A DNA stretch of 64,000 nucleotides from Granulicella arctica (GTDB taxonomy: Bacteria; Acidobacteriota; Terriglobia; Terriglobales; Acidobacteriaceae), in contig NZ_JAGTUT010000001.1 of assembly GCF_025685605.1 (NCBI RefSeq), positions 3,844,001 through 3,908,000 on the forward strand. Reading direction: 5' to 3'. A model generated the notes under the pieces. It worked only from the letters and a program-made list of their open reading frames with translations, did not search any database and was not told the origin of the DNA. A program made the translations under genes and the position numbers. How positions within the stretch are numbered: position 1 is the stretch's first letter; the number at the start of each line of letters is the position of its first letter. Of this stretch, positions 52,562 to 60,998 are shown in pieces.

Positions 52562-54457
52562 ATGGCCGATTACATTTATCTGCTCGAAAACCGTCTGTCC
52601 TCAGCCCAGCAGGCAGCAATCAAAGTAGTGCGTGAGATTGCGCGCTCACAGGGACTTACGGTGTTTCTGGTAGGTGGCGCAGTCCGCGACCTGACTAGTG
52701 GTTCTCCTGTTCGGGATCTGGATGTTGCGGTTCAGGGTAATGCCCTTAAGTTGAGGAAGCAGATCGAGTTAGCCGGTGGTCTGGTTACGGGTGAGGCGAC
52801 CTCGGGCCAGTCTTTATTTGTGCGCTTTGCTGGCGGCGTCCGCATCGAGCTCGGTAGTACGCTCGCGGTGACATACCCGAAGCCAGGAAAACCCGTTTAT
52901 GAAGCTTCGACGATCCTGGAAGACCTGCGCCGCAGGGATTTCACTGCGAACGCTATGGCGCTTTCGCTGAACGATGGTTCATATGGTCTTCTGATGGACC
53001 CGCTGAATGGCGTTGCGGACATTGAGAATCGTCAGCTACGGCTCGTTAGCAACTACGGCTTCATTGAAGATCCTATCCGGATGATTCGTGCAACACGGTT
53101 CGCAGCGCGCCTCGGCTGGATGATGGACGAAAAGACACAGGCTCGCTACGACGCCGGTAAAGAAGAGGGCTATATCTCTGCCCTCAGCGATTTTCCACGG
53201 GGTTATGAGACGGAGGAGATCTTCCACGAAGAAGATCCTTTGCGCATTCTTCGTAAGCTGGAGGAAGAGGGCTGGATGAAGCACCTGTTTCCAGCGCTCA
53301 CGGTTGCCAAGGCAAATGCAGTTGAGTTGGATAAACTGCGCGATATCCAGACGCAACTTCAGGTCCGAGGCATCCATCCCGAGGCGGCTGCAGCTAACTT
53401 TCCTCTTGTAACGGCTAAGTTGTCGCCGAAGGAGATTGCGGATCTCAAGCACAGCTTCGTACGTCCGGGATTTGTGACCGAGATCGAATCGCTTGAGAAC
53501 GAGGCCAAGGAATTTGCTACACAACTTCTTGGCAAAGGTGCAGCTTCACCTTCGCAGGCATGGAAGTTGCTCGTTGCTGCAAAGCCTGAGTCGGTTCTGT
53601 GGGTGGCTTACTCCTCAAAGAGTGGCGCTATCCAGGCCAAGCTGAAGAGCTTCTACACAGAATGGCCTTTGGCGCGTACCAAGATTCCGTACACCCTGAT
53701 GCAGGAGATGCGCATTGTTCCTGATCTGCCGGTCTATGAGGAACTTGTAGAGAAGCTGTTCTTCGAATTAATGGACGGCAAGCTGGGTACGGTGGAGGAG
53801 ATGAAGGCCTATCTCGAAAGCTACTCGCCACCTGCCCCCCCGCCGCCGGTGCATCTCCGCCGCCCCCGCACTGCCAAGAAAGACGCAAAGGCTGCAAAGG
53901 GTCGCAAGAAGGCTGCCGCCGATAGCGACGATGACGATGATCCGGAGGTGGTGCGGAATCTTTCCGGTGAGGATGATGACGACGGTATCGACGAGGACGA
54001 TGTCGAGGCTGACGATACGGAGGCGAACGATGAAGATAAAGAGATCGTTCCTCCTGCAGTAAAGGCTGCTCCGCCGAAGGCAGTCGCCCCGGCGAAGAGT
54101 GTAGCGGCACCCGTTGAGGCGGCGCCCGCTCCAGTTGTCGCTCCTAAAACCGCTGCAAAGGCTGTTGCGGCCAAGACCGCACCGGTGAAGGTTGTGGCTA
54201 CTCCTCCGGCAAAAGCGTCGGCATCGAAGGTCGTTGCGGTTCCTGCGAAGCACAGCGCCAAGCCAGTCCCTCCAGTAAAGAAGGTGGCGTCGAAGTCCCC
54301 TTCAAAGCAGGCTCCCAGCAAGCATGTCGTCGCTGCGAAGAAAGCGGTACCGGTCAAGGCCGTTCCGGCAAAGAAGGTCGCTGCCAAGGTTGTAGCGAAG
54401 AAGGCTGTGGCGAAAAAGGCTGCACCGGCGAAGAAGGCTGCACCAAAGAAGCGGTAG
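52562..54457 (+). CDS. pcnB: Poly(A)/CCA-adding nucleotidyltransferase-like protein with acidic and H1-like tail
   Basis: 631 residues. Residues 1-415 are a class II nucleotidyltransferase: FLVGGAVRDLTSGSPVRDLDVAV gives the GG and DxD motifs, RRRDFTANAMAL and FIEDPIRMIRATRFAARLGW are the RRD and neck regions. This head is shared by CCA-adding enzymes and bacterial poly(A) polymerases. After about residue 420 come a Pro-rich linker, a basic patch, an acidic run (about 454-495, DSDDDDD and EDDDDGIDEDD), then about 135 residues of Lys/Ala/Pro repeats like histone H1 (for example AKKAAPAKKAAPKKR). That tail is not part of known CCA or PcnB enzymes. ATG 52562 is chosen; an upstream GTG/ATG frame begins 52523. 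tRNA repair versus mRNA tailing cannot be decided. Confidence 0.82.
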   Translation: MADYIYLLENRLSSAQQAAIKVVREIARSQGLTVFLVGGAVRDLTSGSPVRDLDVAVQGNALKLRKQIELAGGLVTGEATSGQSLFVRFAGGVRIELGSTLAVTYPKPGKPVYEASTILEDLRRRDFTANAMALSLNDGSYGLLMDPLNGVADIENRQLRLVSNYGFIEDPIRMIRATRFAARLGWMMDEKTQARYDAGKEEGYISALSDFPRGYETEEIFHEEDPLRILRKLEEEGWMKHLFPALTVAKANAVELDKLRDIQTQLQVRGIHPEAAAANFPLVTAKLSPKEIADLKHSFVRPGFVTEIESLENEAKEFATQLLGKGAASPSQAWKLLVAAKPESVLWVAYSSKSGAIQAKLKSFYTEWPLARTKIPYTLMQEMRIVPDLPVYEELVEKLFFELMDGKLGTVEEMKAYLESYSPPAPPPPVHLRRPRTAKKDAKAAKGRKKAAADSDDDDDPEVVRNLSGEDDDDGIDEDDVEADDTEANDEDKEIVPPAVKAAPPKAVAPAKSVAAPVEAAPAPVVAPKTAAKAVAAKTAPVKVVATPPAKASASKVVAVPAKHSAKPVPPVKKVASKSPSKQAPSKHVVAAKKAVPVKAVPAKKVAAKVVAKKAVAKKAAPAKKAAPKKR

Positions 54458-54505
54458 TCTCGGGGCAGGAGATTGTCGCAGGACCGCATCTCACTCCAAG
54501 AGGTG

Positions 54506-55111
54506 ATGATGATGGTGGTTGCTGTTCTGCTGGGCTCTGTTCGCAGTGAGCGTTTGGGAGATCGGGTCGCCAAGTGGGCGATCAGTCAACTGGAGGCTCG
54601 CGGTCACGAGGTGGTGCTGGTTGATCCCTTCGCGCTGAAGCTCCCCCTGCTCGACAAGATGTGGAAGGAAATCGACGGGAAGCGTACGCCAACGCCTGAC
54701 TCCCACCGGGACCTCTTTCACAAACTCGCGCCGCTGGCTGAACTGTACGCTCGGACGGATGGCTACTGCATCGTGAGTGCGGAATACAACCACAGCGCTC
54801 CGCCAGCGCTCGTTAACCTCATCGACCACTTTCTCGAAGAATATTTCTTTCGGCCGTCGGCCATCGTCTGCTATTCCGCAAGTCCGTTTGGTGGCGTACG
54901 CGCGGCGATGCAGCTTCGGGCGTTGCTGCCTGAGGTAGGGATGACTTCGATCCCGTCGTTGCAGCCTGTACCGTCGGCCGGGACTGCTTTGAGCGCGGAC
55001 GGTGTGGCTTTGACGCAGGAGCTTGCTGAAAAGTCAGGTAAGTTCTTCGATGAGTTCGACTGGTATATGAAGGCGATGAAGGCGGCGCGGGTCGACGGCG
55101 TTCCGTACTGA
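54506..55111 (+). CDS. NADPH-dependent FMN reductase family protein
   Basis: About 201 residues of the flavodoxin-like FMN-reductase family. AVLLGSVRSERLGDRVAKWAISQLEARGHEVVLVDP is the FMN phosphate loop, and VSAEYNHSAPPALVNLIDHFLEEYFFRPSAIVCYSASPFGGVRAAMQLRALLPEVGM is the flavin-ring part. It likely reduces FMN or quinones/azo compounds with NADPH. Several start codons follow AAGAGGTG (GTG 54503, ATG 54506, 54509, 54512); 54506 is used here, 54512 has the best spacing. No partner gene is obvious. Confidence 0.85.
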   Translation: MMMVVAVLLGSVRSERLGDRVAKWAISQLEARGHEVVLVDPFALKLPLLDKMWKEIDGKRTPTPDSHRDLFHKLAPLAELYARTDGYCIVSAEYNHSAPPALVNLIDHFLEEYFFRPSAIVCYSASPFGGVRAAMQLRALLPEVGMTSIPSLQPVPSAGTALSADGVALTQELAEKSGKFFDEFDWYMKAMKAARVDGVPY

Positions 55112-55160
55112 GCTTGGCCGTGCAGGTACTCTCACGCTACAGTGGGTGCACGAGGTCCAA

Positions 55161-55610
55161 ATGCTAAGTCGCGAAGACGTGTCCGCAAAGATATTGAGCC
55201 AGAAGGTAGCGCTTGGTCTTACTTGGAAGGGCGTTGCGGCGAAGTTGGGTGATAGCTCCCCGATTATCTACACGGCCGCTCTGCTGGGTCAGTCCGTGCT
55301 GACAATAGATGAGGCGAAGAAAGCAGCGGAGATCTTTGCACTGACGCCGGAAGAGGCGAAGTGGCTGACGACCTCTCCGGAGCGTGGCGCTGCGGCGCTG
55401 ATGCCGCCGACTGAACCGTTGATCTACCGGTTCTACGAGCTGATACAGAACTACGGGATGACCTGGAAAGCACTGATCGAGGAGGAGTTTGGCGACGGTA
55501 TTATGAGCGCCATTGACTTCAATATGTCTATTGAACGAGAGGCTGATCCGAAGGGCGACCGCGTGAAGATAGCGATGTCGGGCAAATTTCTGCCATTCAG
55601 GCGCTTCTGA
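55161..55610 (+). CDS. cynS: Cyanate hydratase (cyanase)
   Basis: Converts cyanate and bicarbonate to ammonia and CO2. 149 residues with the helical N-terminal domain and the C-terminal catalytic part TEPLIYRFYELIQNYGMTWKALIEEEFGDGIMSAIDFNMSIER. The active-site trio of the family falls at Arg90, Glu93 and Ser116, with the same internal spacing as Arg96, Glu99 and Ser122 in the E. coli enzyme. ATG 55161 has GAGGT 5 nt upstream; a GTG at 55146 is in frame. There is no carbonic anhydrase or cyanate permease gene beside it. Confidence 0.95.
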   Translation: MLSREDVSAKILSQKVALGLTWKGVAAKLGDSSPIIYTAALLGQSVLTIDEAKKAAEIFALTPEEAKWLTTSPERGAAALMPPTEPLIYRFYELIQNYGMTWKALIEEEFGDGIMSAIDFNMSIEREADPKGDRVKIAMSGKFLPFRRF

Positions 55611-55792
55611 TTTCCTCGATCGCTACTTTACATCTAAGAAAAAAATTCTCGAGAATTGGAACGATTTATCGATATTTCACGGTAATGCGTAATTTTGAAT
55701 CAATTGCGGTCGATTCTGCTAGCATCTCGTCAGGCGTATCAATGTGACGTGGCTGTTCCTCGCCAACTGATTTGCCACCTAGCAGTCATTCG

Positions 55793-56029
55793 GTGATTGA
55801 CGTTAAAATCCTTGCCAACACTCGTAGCGGTTCGACGTTGTTGCAAGCGCAACCTTCCAGATTGGCAAGATTCTGGAGTCGCCTCTTCTCACGGTCTTAC
55901 TCGCTGCGTGCAGAATGTAACGTCTGCGGCAGCCACAGATTGAAGTCGGAGATGGTTCACAATCTGGCTTATGGGTACTTCTGCACCCAGGATGAATTCC
56001 TCGAATATTGGGATCGAAATCAGTGGTGA
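55793..56029 (+). CDS. Small protein with a CxxC zinc-ribbon-like motif
   Basis: About 78 residues. The C-terminal half reads CNVCGSHRLKSEMVHNLAYGYFCTQDEFLEYWDRNQW: a CxxC pair and a third Cys, which could bind zinc. The N-terminal half is basic and hydrophobic in parts. GTG 55793 is used; TTG 55772 is another in-frame start. Neither has a clear ribosome-binding site. I do not recognise it. A strong hairpin follows. Confidence 0.5.
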   Translation: MIDVKILANTRSGSTLLQAQPSRLARFWSRLFSRSYSLRAECNVCGSHRLKSEMVHNLAYGYFCTQDEFLEYWDRNQW

Positions 56030-56052
56030 ACGAACTTTCGGCTTGTGTTCAA

Positions 56053-56082
56053 CAAGACGCCTTCCTCACGGAAGGCGTCTTG
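56053..56082. terminator. Bidirectional terminator-like hairpin
   Basis: CAAGACGCCTTCC (56053-56065) pairs perfectly with its complement at 56070-56082, with a TCAC loop. It sits between convergent genes; T-runs are short. Confidence 0.75.
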
Positions 56083-56105
56083 CGCTGAGCGGCAGGTAGT
56101 CGTGA

Positions 56106-56669
56106 CTATTCGGCTGCCACTTTCTGCTCCTGGTAGTGCTCAATGTGGTTATAAATCTCATCTGGAAACTTGAGATTGCGATAGAGGTTGCCGCAGTCTG
56201 GATCATCCGGGTTTGGGATGATCGGAAAGTCCTGCTGGGCTTGCCACTCGAGAATGCGGTCGCGTTTAGGCGGATTGTAATCGCGACCCTCAACCTGGCG
56301 GAGCATGACTTCGGCCGCGTCCTCCCCAAAGTCGCCATCCCGTGTAAGCCACGCAAGAACCTCCTCGTGCGGCATAAAGTGACGGGCGACCATAGCGAAG
56401 GTAAGTCGACCATAGTGTCCAATGTCCTTGCCGTCCGCTAGAGAATCAAGAAGATGAACCATCATCGAGTCTTTACGGAGTTCGGCTTCACCGCTGCCGT
56501 TCGCCGTCGCCGTGCCATGTTTCTCGTTGTGATCGGGGGCAGGCGTTTCATTGGCCTGGGCTTTCAGGCGGGCTAGTTCAGCCTCAGCCTCTCGGGCCCG
56601 GGCGGTCGCTCGCTCGATGGTTTGATCGGTGGGTACTTCCTTGTCGAGGACTACGGTTCGCTCGGTCAT
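56106..56669 (-). CDS. Unknown protein with an N-terminal coiled coil
   Basis: 187 residues. The first 60 are a charged helix suitable for a coiled coil (TIERATARAREAEAELARLKAQ). The remainder includes LTFAMVARHFMPHEEVLAWLTRDGDFGEDAAEVMLRQVEGRDYNPPKRDRILEW and FPIIPNPDDPDCGNLYRNLKFP. There is no signal peptide, membrane helix or motif I know. Codon use looks ordinary. It is a single gene, convergent with the small CxxC gene and upstream (in its direction) of nothing close. Confidence 0.65.
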   Translation of the reverse strand: MTERTVVLDKEVPTDQTIERATARAREAEAELARLKAQANETPAPDHNEKHGTATANGSGEAELRKDSMMVHLLDSLADGKDIGHYGRLTFAMVARHFMPHEEVLAWLTRDGDFGEDAAEVMLRQVEGRDYNPPKRDRILEWQAQQDFPIIPNPDDPDCGNLYRNLKFPDEIYNHIEHYQEQKVAAE

Positions 56670-56778
56670 CTGCTCTCCTGTTTACGCTGTTTATTCGCTT
56701 TCTAGAAGGATGATGTTCGGGTCCAAGACGTTGCCCGGACGGTTTGGTGCTGTCTACCACTTCAAGTGTGAGAACGGG

Positions 56779-56994
56779 CTATGGAGATTTTCTGATGAGT
56801 AAGACTGCGCCGACGAAGAGAGATCCCGCAGTAACGACCATGAGGATGATGGCGTGCCGGTATGCGGCTTGCGTCTTGGGAGGGGTAGCGGCTGTATTAT
56901 CGCGGCATTGGGTACAGCCCTGTCCATGACCTGGCGAAGGGTTGAACAGGAATACCAAGGTCGCAAGGAATAGAGTTCGCCAAACGGCTCTCAT
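56779..56994 (-). CDS. Small CxxC membrane protein linked to the cytochrome oxidase genes
   Basis: 71 residues: a signal or anchor helix (RAVWRTLFLATLVFLFNPSPG), GQGCTQCRDNTAATPPKTQAAYRHAI with a CTQC pair, then a second helix (IILMVVTAGSLFVGAVLLI). Similar short proteins end oxidase operons in related acidobacteria as I recall. The ATG overlaps the ctaE stop by 4 bp, so it is co-translated. The role may be a small oxidase subunit or copper-related assembly helper; inference only. A longer frame to 57252 is a shadow of ctaE. Confidence 0.7.
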   Translation of the reverse strand: MRAVWRTLFLATLVFLFNPSPGHGQGCTQCRDNTAATPPKTQAAYRHAIILMVVTAGSLFVGAVLLIRKSP

Positions 56995-57776
56995 TGAAAG
57001 AAGGCGAGAAGGACGAAGAGGAAGATCCAGAACACACCCATTGAGTGCCAATACCATGCCGCGGAGTCTACGAAGATCTGGCGATTCTCCATCTGCTTGG
57101 AGCTGTAGAGACCAACAAGCGCGCCCACCAATGCGACGATGCCGAGGACGAGGTGCACTCCGTGAACGCCGGTGATCAGGAAGAAGAAATGGCTGCTCGG
57201 GTTGGAACCGAAAAAGACGTGTTGCCGGGCAAGCTGCCTCCAGGCGATCCACTGCCCGACCAGGAAGGCGAGGCCAAGCAGGACGGTTGCGGAGAGCCAG
57301 GGCATCGCATTCCGAGTGCTTGGCTTACCGAGGCCAAGCCACTCATCCATCACGTCGACCTCGCGGAACATGTGCCGGCGGGCGATCTCGATGGTGAAGG
57401 AGCTTAAGACGAGGACGGCAGTGTTGAGCCAAAGGATGGGAGGAATTGCGGTAGGCAGCCACTGATTAATGTAGTTGTTGTAGGCGTCGAAGTGGCCGGT
57501 ATTCTGCGAGACGAAGAACGCGCTGACGATGGCGACGAAGAACATGAGATCGCCGGCGAGGGCGAAGAAGACTGCGAGGCGAAAACGGCTCAGGCGCTCA
57601 CGAGGTCCGCGGCGACCCTGGGGACGATTGCTCCAGCCGTCGTTGTCGCCACCGCCACCGGTGCGCTTGTCGTTCTTGTCGTTCGGTGGACGACGACCAC
57701 CATTGCCGCTGTCGTGATCGTCAACGCGCCGCTTCTTATCGTGTTCTGTCCCGATCGGGGTGATGATTGCGGGCAT
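56991..57776 (-). CDS. ctaE: Cytochrome c oxidase subunit III
   Basis: 261 residues. A soluble-looking N-terminal stretch rich in Gly/Asp/Arg (about 1-62, GGRRPPNDKNDKRTGGGGDND) precedes seven membrane helices. The family features HVFFGSNPSSHFFFLITGVHGVHLVLGIVALVGAL and the C-terminal WYWHSMGVFWIFLFVLLAF are present, with the first helices MFFVAIVSAFFVSQNTGHF. It stabilises the proton-pumping core of an aa3-type heme-copper oxidase. The start at 57776 follows GGAG; a longer frame to 57980 runs into ctaD. It is the third gene of the operon. Confidence 0.9.
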   Translation of the reverse strand: MPAIITPIGTEHDKKRRVDDHDSGNGGRRPPNDKNDKRTGGGGDNDGWSNRPQGRRGPRERLSRFRLAVFFALAGDLMFFVAIVSAFFVSQNTGHFDAYNNYINQWLPTAIPPILWLNTAVLVLSSFTIEIARRHMFREVDVMDEWLGLGKPSTRNAMPWLSATVLLGLAFLVGQWIAWRQLARQHVFFGSNPSSHFFFLITGVHGVHLVLGIVALVGALVGLYSSKQMENRQIFVDSAAWYWHSMGVFWIFLFVLLAFFQ

Positions 57777-57810
57777 GGCAGGAGGCTCCGGGAGATGCCG
57801 TAGGGACAGA

Positions 57811-59559
57811 TTACTCCGGTTTATCGCCGGGAGACCACTGGGTGAGGAAAGAAGTGTCGCCGTATGTGCATGGAGCATGATGGACGGCGATTGTTTCATT
57901 GGATGCGGATGGCGGGGCAAAGGGAGCGAGGTCCGGATGCCATTCAAGCGTAGTGGCCTGCCATGGGTTTTCCGGGGCATATTCTCCGCGACGAGTGCTG
58001 CGGATCAGGTTCCAGAGGAAGAGCATCTGAGCGCTTGCCAAGAAGATCGCACCGTAGGTGATGTGCTTCTGTAAAGGAATAGAGCCGGTCGCGAGAAGGT
58101 GTGCGGCAGCAGAACCGGGAATGCCGGTGAGTTGGGCGTAGTGGCGGGGTTCGCCAGCGAGGCCGGTGATGTGCATTGGGAGGAAGGTTGCGTAGGCTCC
58201 AAGAAAAGATCCCCAGAAGTGCCAGCGGCCGAGCGACTCTGACATGATGCGACCGGCTGGATTTTTGGACGAAGCGCTTAGGAGCGGAAACCAGTAGTAG
58301 GCTCCGGCGAAGAGGCCGAAGACTCCAGCCATCGCCATGATCAGGTGGAAATGGGCTACGACGAAGAAAGTGTTGTGCAGATATTGATCGAGAATAGGCT
58401 GGGCGAGGATTGGGCCGGTGAGGCCACCGGTAAGAAAGAGAGAAACGAAGCCCAGGGCGAAGAGCATGGGTGTTGTGAGTTGCGGGCGACTGCGCCAGAT
58501 AGTGGCAAGCCAGCTCAGGACTTTGGCCGCGGCGGGTAGAGCGATGGCAATAGTCGAGATGGAGAAGGCTGTTCCGGCGAAGGGATTGAGGCCGGCGACG
58601 AACATGTGATGGCCCCAGACGAGAATGCCCAGGAAGCCGATGAGCAATGTCGTCAGGATCATTGTCCGGTAGGCGAAGACCCTGCGCCGGGAGAAGTTGG
58701 CGAGCAGCATTGAGGTCAGGCCCATTCCGGGGAGGATGGCGATGTAGACCTCGGGATGACCGAAGAACCAGAAGAGTTGAAGCCAGAGTAGCGGCGATCC
58801 GTTGCCGCCAGTGTGGAGCGTTCCGCTGACGAGGTCGCCGGCTGGAAGGAAGAAGCTGGTTCCGGCGTGGCGATCAGCGAAGAGCATGACGAGAGCGGCG
58901 AGCAGAACGGAGAAGGCGAGGATGCTGAGAAGGGCTGCGGTGAACCAGCCCCAGACGGTGAGCGGCAGGCGATCCCACGTCATGCCGTCGCAGCGGAGCT
59001 TGATGATAGTGACGAGCGTGTTAATGGAGGCGGCGGTGCTGGCGACGGCGAACAGCACGATGCTGGCGAGCCAGAGATCCATTCCGAGTGCCTGACCGGG
59101 ACCGGCGGAAGCTACAGCGGAGAGTGGCGGATAGGCGGTCCAGCCGGAGATCGCTGCTCCACCTTGAACAAGGGTCGAGGAGAGCAGCGTGAGCAGCGCG
59201 ATTGCTGTGAGCCAGAAGCTGGTCGCGTTGAGGCGCGGGAAGGCCATCGTGCGCGAACCAATCTGGGCAGGCAGGATGAGATTGCCGAAGCCGGACTGAG
59301 GCGCGGTGGTGAGGACGAAGAAGAGCATCATGGTGCCGTGAAGGGTGACGAGGGCAAGGTAATCCTCGGGGAGGATTGGGCCGTGTCCCGGCAGGATCAG
59401 GTCGGGCCAGACGAGATGGATGCGCATGAGAAGCGACATCGTGGTGCCGATGGCTACGGCTACGAGGGCGAGGATCAGGTATTGAAGGCCGATCACGTGG
59501 TGATCGGTCGAGAAGATGTAGCGGCGCAGGAAAGGCTTGCGAGCCGTGATGGTGTTCAT
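57811..59559 (-). CDS. ctaD: Cytochrome c oxidase subunit I
   Basis: 582 residues, the catalytic subunit with heme and CuB. LHGTMMLFFVLTTAP carries a low-spin heme His. FWFFGHPEVYIAILPGMG has His268, Glu270 and Tyr272, the CuB ligand, proton-path Glu and cross-linked Tyr. HHMFVAG gives two CuB His ligands, and VVAHFHLIMAMAG carries the high- and low-spin heme His pair. All essential residues are present, so it should be an active A-type oxidase. The start overlaps the ctaC stop by 4 bp, and ctaE follows 34 nt later. Confidence 0.95.
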   Translation of the reverse strand: MNTITARKPFLRRYIFSTDHHVIGLQYLILALVAVAIGTTMSLLMRIHLVWPDLILPGHGPILPEDYLALVTLHGTMMLFFVLTTAPQSGFGNLILPAQIGSRTMAFPRLNATSFWLTAIALLTLLSSTLVQGGAAISGWTAYPPLSAVASAGPGQALGMDLWLASIVLFAVASTAASINTLVTIIKLRCDGMTWDRLPLTVWGWFTAALLSILAFSVLLAALVMLFADRHAGTSFFLPAGDLVSGTLHTGGNGSPLLWLQLFWFFGHPEVYIAILPGMGLTSMLLANFSRRRVFAYRTMILTTLLIGFLGILVWGHHMFVAGLNPFAGTAFSISTIAIALPAAAKVLSWLATIWRSRPQLTTPMLFALGFVSLFLTGGLTGPILAQPILDQYLHNTFFVVAHFHLIMAMAGVFGLFAGAYYWFPLLSASSKNPAGRIMSESLGRWHFWGSFLGAYATFLPMHITGLAGEPRHYAQLTGIPGSAAAHLLATGSIPLQKHITYGAIFLASAQMLFLWNLIRSTRRGEYAPENPWQATTLEWHPDLAPFAPPSASNETIAVHHAPCTYGDTSFLTQWSPGDKPE

Positions 59560-60311
59560 CGCTGGACCTTCTCGTGAGTGGCTAGCCAGTCGGCGAAGGC
59601 TGCAGGGGTGAGCACGCTGAGGTTGGCATTCATGCGGTAATGGCCGGTTCCGCAGAGTTGCGTGCAGAGGATTGCGTAGGTTCCGGGTGTGACTGGGGTG
59701 AAGTGAATGTGGACGGTCTCTCCGGGGACGGCGTTTTGCTTGAGGCGCATCTCGGGGATGGCGAAGCCGTGGATGACATCCTGCGCGTGAAGGCGGAGGT
59801 CGACCTCGCGACCGGCTGGGAGGACGAGTTCGGAGGTGATGAAGTCGTCATGGCCATGCGAATCTGCTGGATCGATGCCGAGCGGATTGCCCTCCGCTGC
59901 CGAGATGAGTTGGGGCTGGATTGCTCCGAAGGTCGCGTCGACGCCGGGATAGCGGAAGTACCAGGCGAACTGCATTCCCGTGACTTCGATCTGGAGCGCT
60001 GCGGGATCGGCGCCTGTGTAGCGAGCGGCGGCCCAGAGGCGCTCAGCTTGTACGGTGAGGAAGATGAAGAGGAGTGCGAGGGCGGTGAGCGGGAGGTACT
60101 CAATCTGCCAGAGATGCTTTCGGTCGTCGCCATATGGATTGCCGCGACGGCTGCGAAGGAGGCCGATGAGGAGCAGGAGATGAGCGAGGGCGAAGAGGCC
60201 GAGAGCGATCCAGAGATTGCGGAAGAGATGCAGGTCGAGCGCTGGGCCGTGTGCGCTGGCGTCGGCGGGAAGCGGCCATGTGATTGTGAGCAGGCTTGCA
60301 AGCTGCGGCAT
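59556..60311 (-). CDS. ctaC: Cytochrome c oxidase subunit II
   Basis: 251 residues. Two N-terminal membrane helices (about 28-52 and 72-90) anchor the periplasmic CuA domain. HGFAIPEMRLKQNAVPG supplies the upstream His, and CTQLCGTGHYRM holds Cys216, Cys220, His224 and Met227, the complete CuA ligand set apart from the usual Glu, here Gln, whose backbone carbonyl binds. There is no lipobox or fused cytochrome c domain. ATG 60311 is used; a GTG at 60326 is in frame. It is the first gene of ctaC-D-E, divergent from a conserved small gene. Confidence 0.92.
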   Translation of the reverse strand: MPQLASLLTITWPLPADASAHGPALDLHLFRNLWIALGLFALAHLLLLIGLLRSRRGNPYGDDRKHLWQIEYLPLTALALLFIFLTVQAERLWAAARYTGADPAALQIEVTGMQFAWYFRYPGVDATFGAIQPQLISAAEGNPLGIDPADSHGHDDFITSELVLPAGREVDLRLHAQDVIHGFAIPEMRLKQNAVPGETVHIHFTPVTPGTYAILCTQLCGTGHYRMNANLSVLTPAAFADWLATHEKVQR

Positions 60312-60393
60312 GGCGAAGGGCTTCACAGGATCAGGATACTGCGTTCTCTTCCGGGGACTGCGACGATGCTAGGCTGATCTCAGGACAGGTTCG

Positions 60394-60702
60394 ATGAGAC
60401 TGAAGATTGCGGCAATTCGTTCGGGCACTGAGCCGGTGGGCAAACTGCCGGAGGGTGCGTTTCATCGGTGGCTGGATGAGCCGCTGAACTGCCCGAAGTG
60501 TGAGGCCAGTTACAACCTCGTGGTTGATTACGATCAGGCGGTGGGACGGTTCTTCGATGAAGAGTCACGGCGGCCGATCATGCTGCTGAAGAAGGCCGTA
60601 TTCATGGGTCACGGTAACGATCATCGGGTGACGCACTTTGAGACAGAGGGCGTGGTTGTGAAGAGCTTTACGGTTCCTCACGAGCAGATCGCGAAGAGTT
60701 AG
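60394..60702 (+). CDS. Conserved small acidobacterial protein with a CPKC motif
   Basis: 102 residues, soluble, with WLDEPLNCPKCEASYNLVVDYDQAVGRFFDEESRRPIMLLKKAVFMGHGNDHRVTHFETEGVVVKSFTVP. The CPKC pair could be half of a zinc site. I know it only as uncharacterised. It starts 67-82 bp from ctaC in the opposite direction. The stop codon overlaps the end of the frameshifted VOC remnant on the other strand. Confidence 0.7.
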   Translation: MRLKIAAIRSGTEPVGKLPEGAFHRWLDEPLNCPKCEASYNLVVDYDQAVGRFFDEESRRPIMLLKKAVFMGHGNDHRVTHFETEGVVVKSFTVPHEQIAKS

Positions 60703-60996
60703 GCTCTCGGCGGCGCGTTGGCCTGGCCAAAGATGACGACATTTCCGTCCGGAGTGCGGATGGTGATTTCGCGCTGGCCAACGCTGATCGGTGGGGCCTT
60801 TTACGTCGTCTTGCGGTAAGGTGCCGAGCTTCGGTTTGAGTTCGACGTAGAGCCGATCTACATCGCGGACGTCAATGTAGTAACAACGGTGTTGCTTTCG
60901 GGGTGTGCCGCCTGCATTCCCCTCTGCTGCAGGAGGCGGATGCCTGCGGTTTCGCGGTGGAGATAGGCGTAGTCGGATTCATGGACGAGTGCTGTC
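60700..60996 (-). pseudogene. Frameshifted and truncated VOC (glyoxalase-like) gene
   Basis: Read on the minus strand, three blocks in three frames join into the C-terminal two thirds of a VOC-superfamily protein. First HESDYAYLHRETAGIRLLQQ, then YYIDVRDVDRLYVELKPKLG, then GQREITIRTPDGNVVIFGQA up to a TAA. Frame breaks occur near 60888 and near 60782. No N-terminal part exists: immediately upstream lies the stop codon of the DUF4440 gene. A sequencing error could explain one break, hardly both and the missing start. The active gene, if any, is elsewhere. Confidence 0.8.
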
Positions 60997-60998
60997 GA

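Noticed and set aside
20671..55610. NitT/TauT-type ABC genes considered as a cyanate importer working with cyanase
   Set aside because: 33 kb apart, different strands, and no binding protein; the link is not supported.
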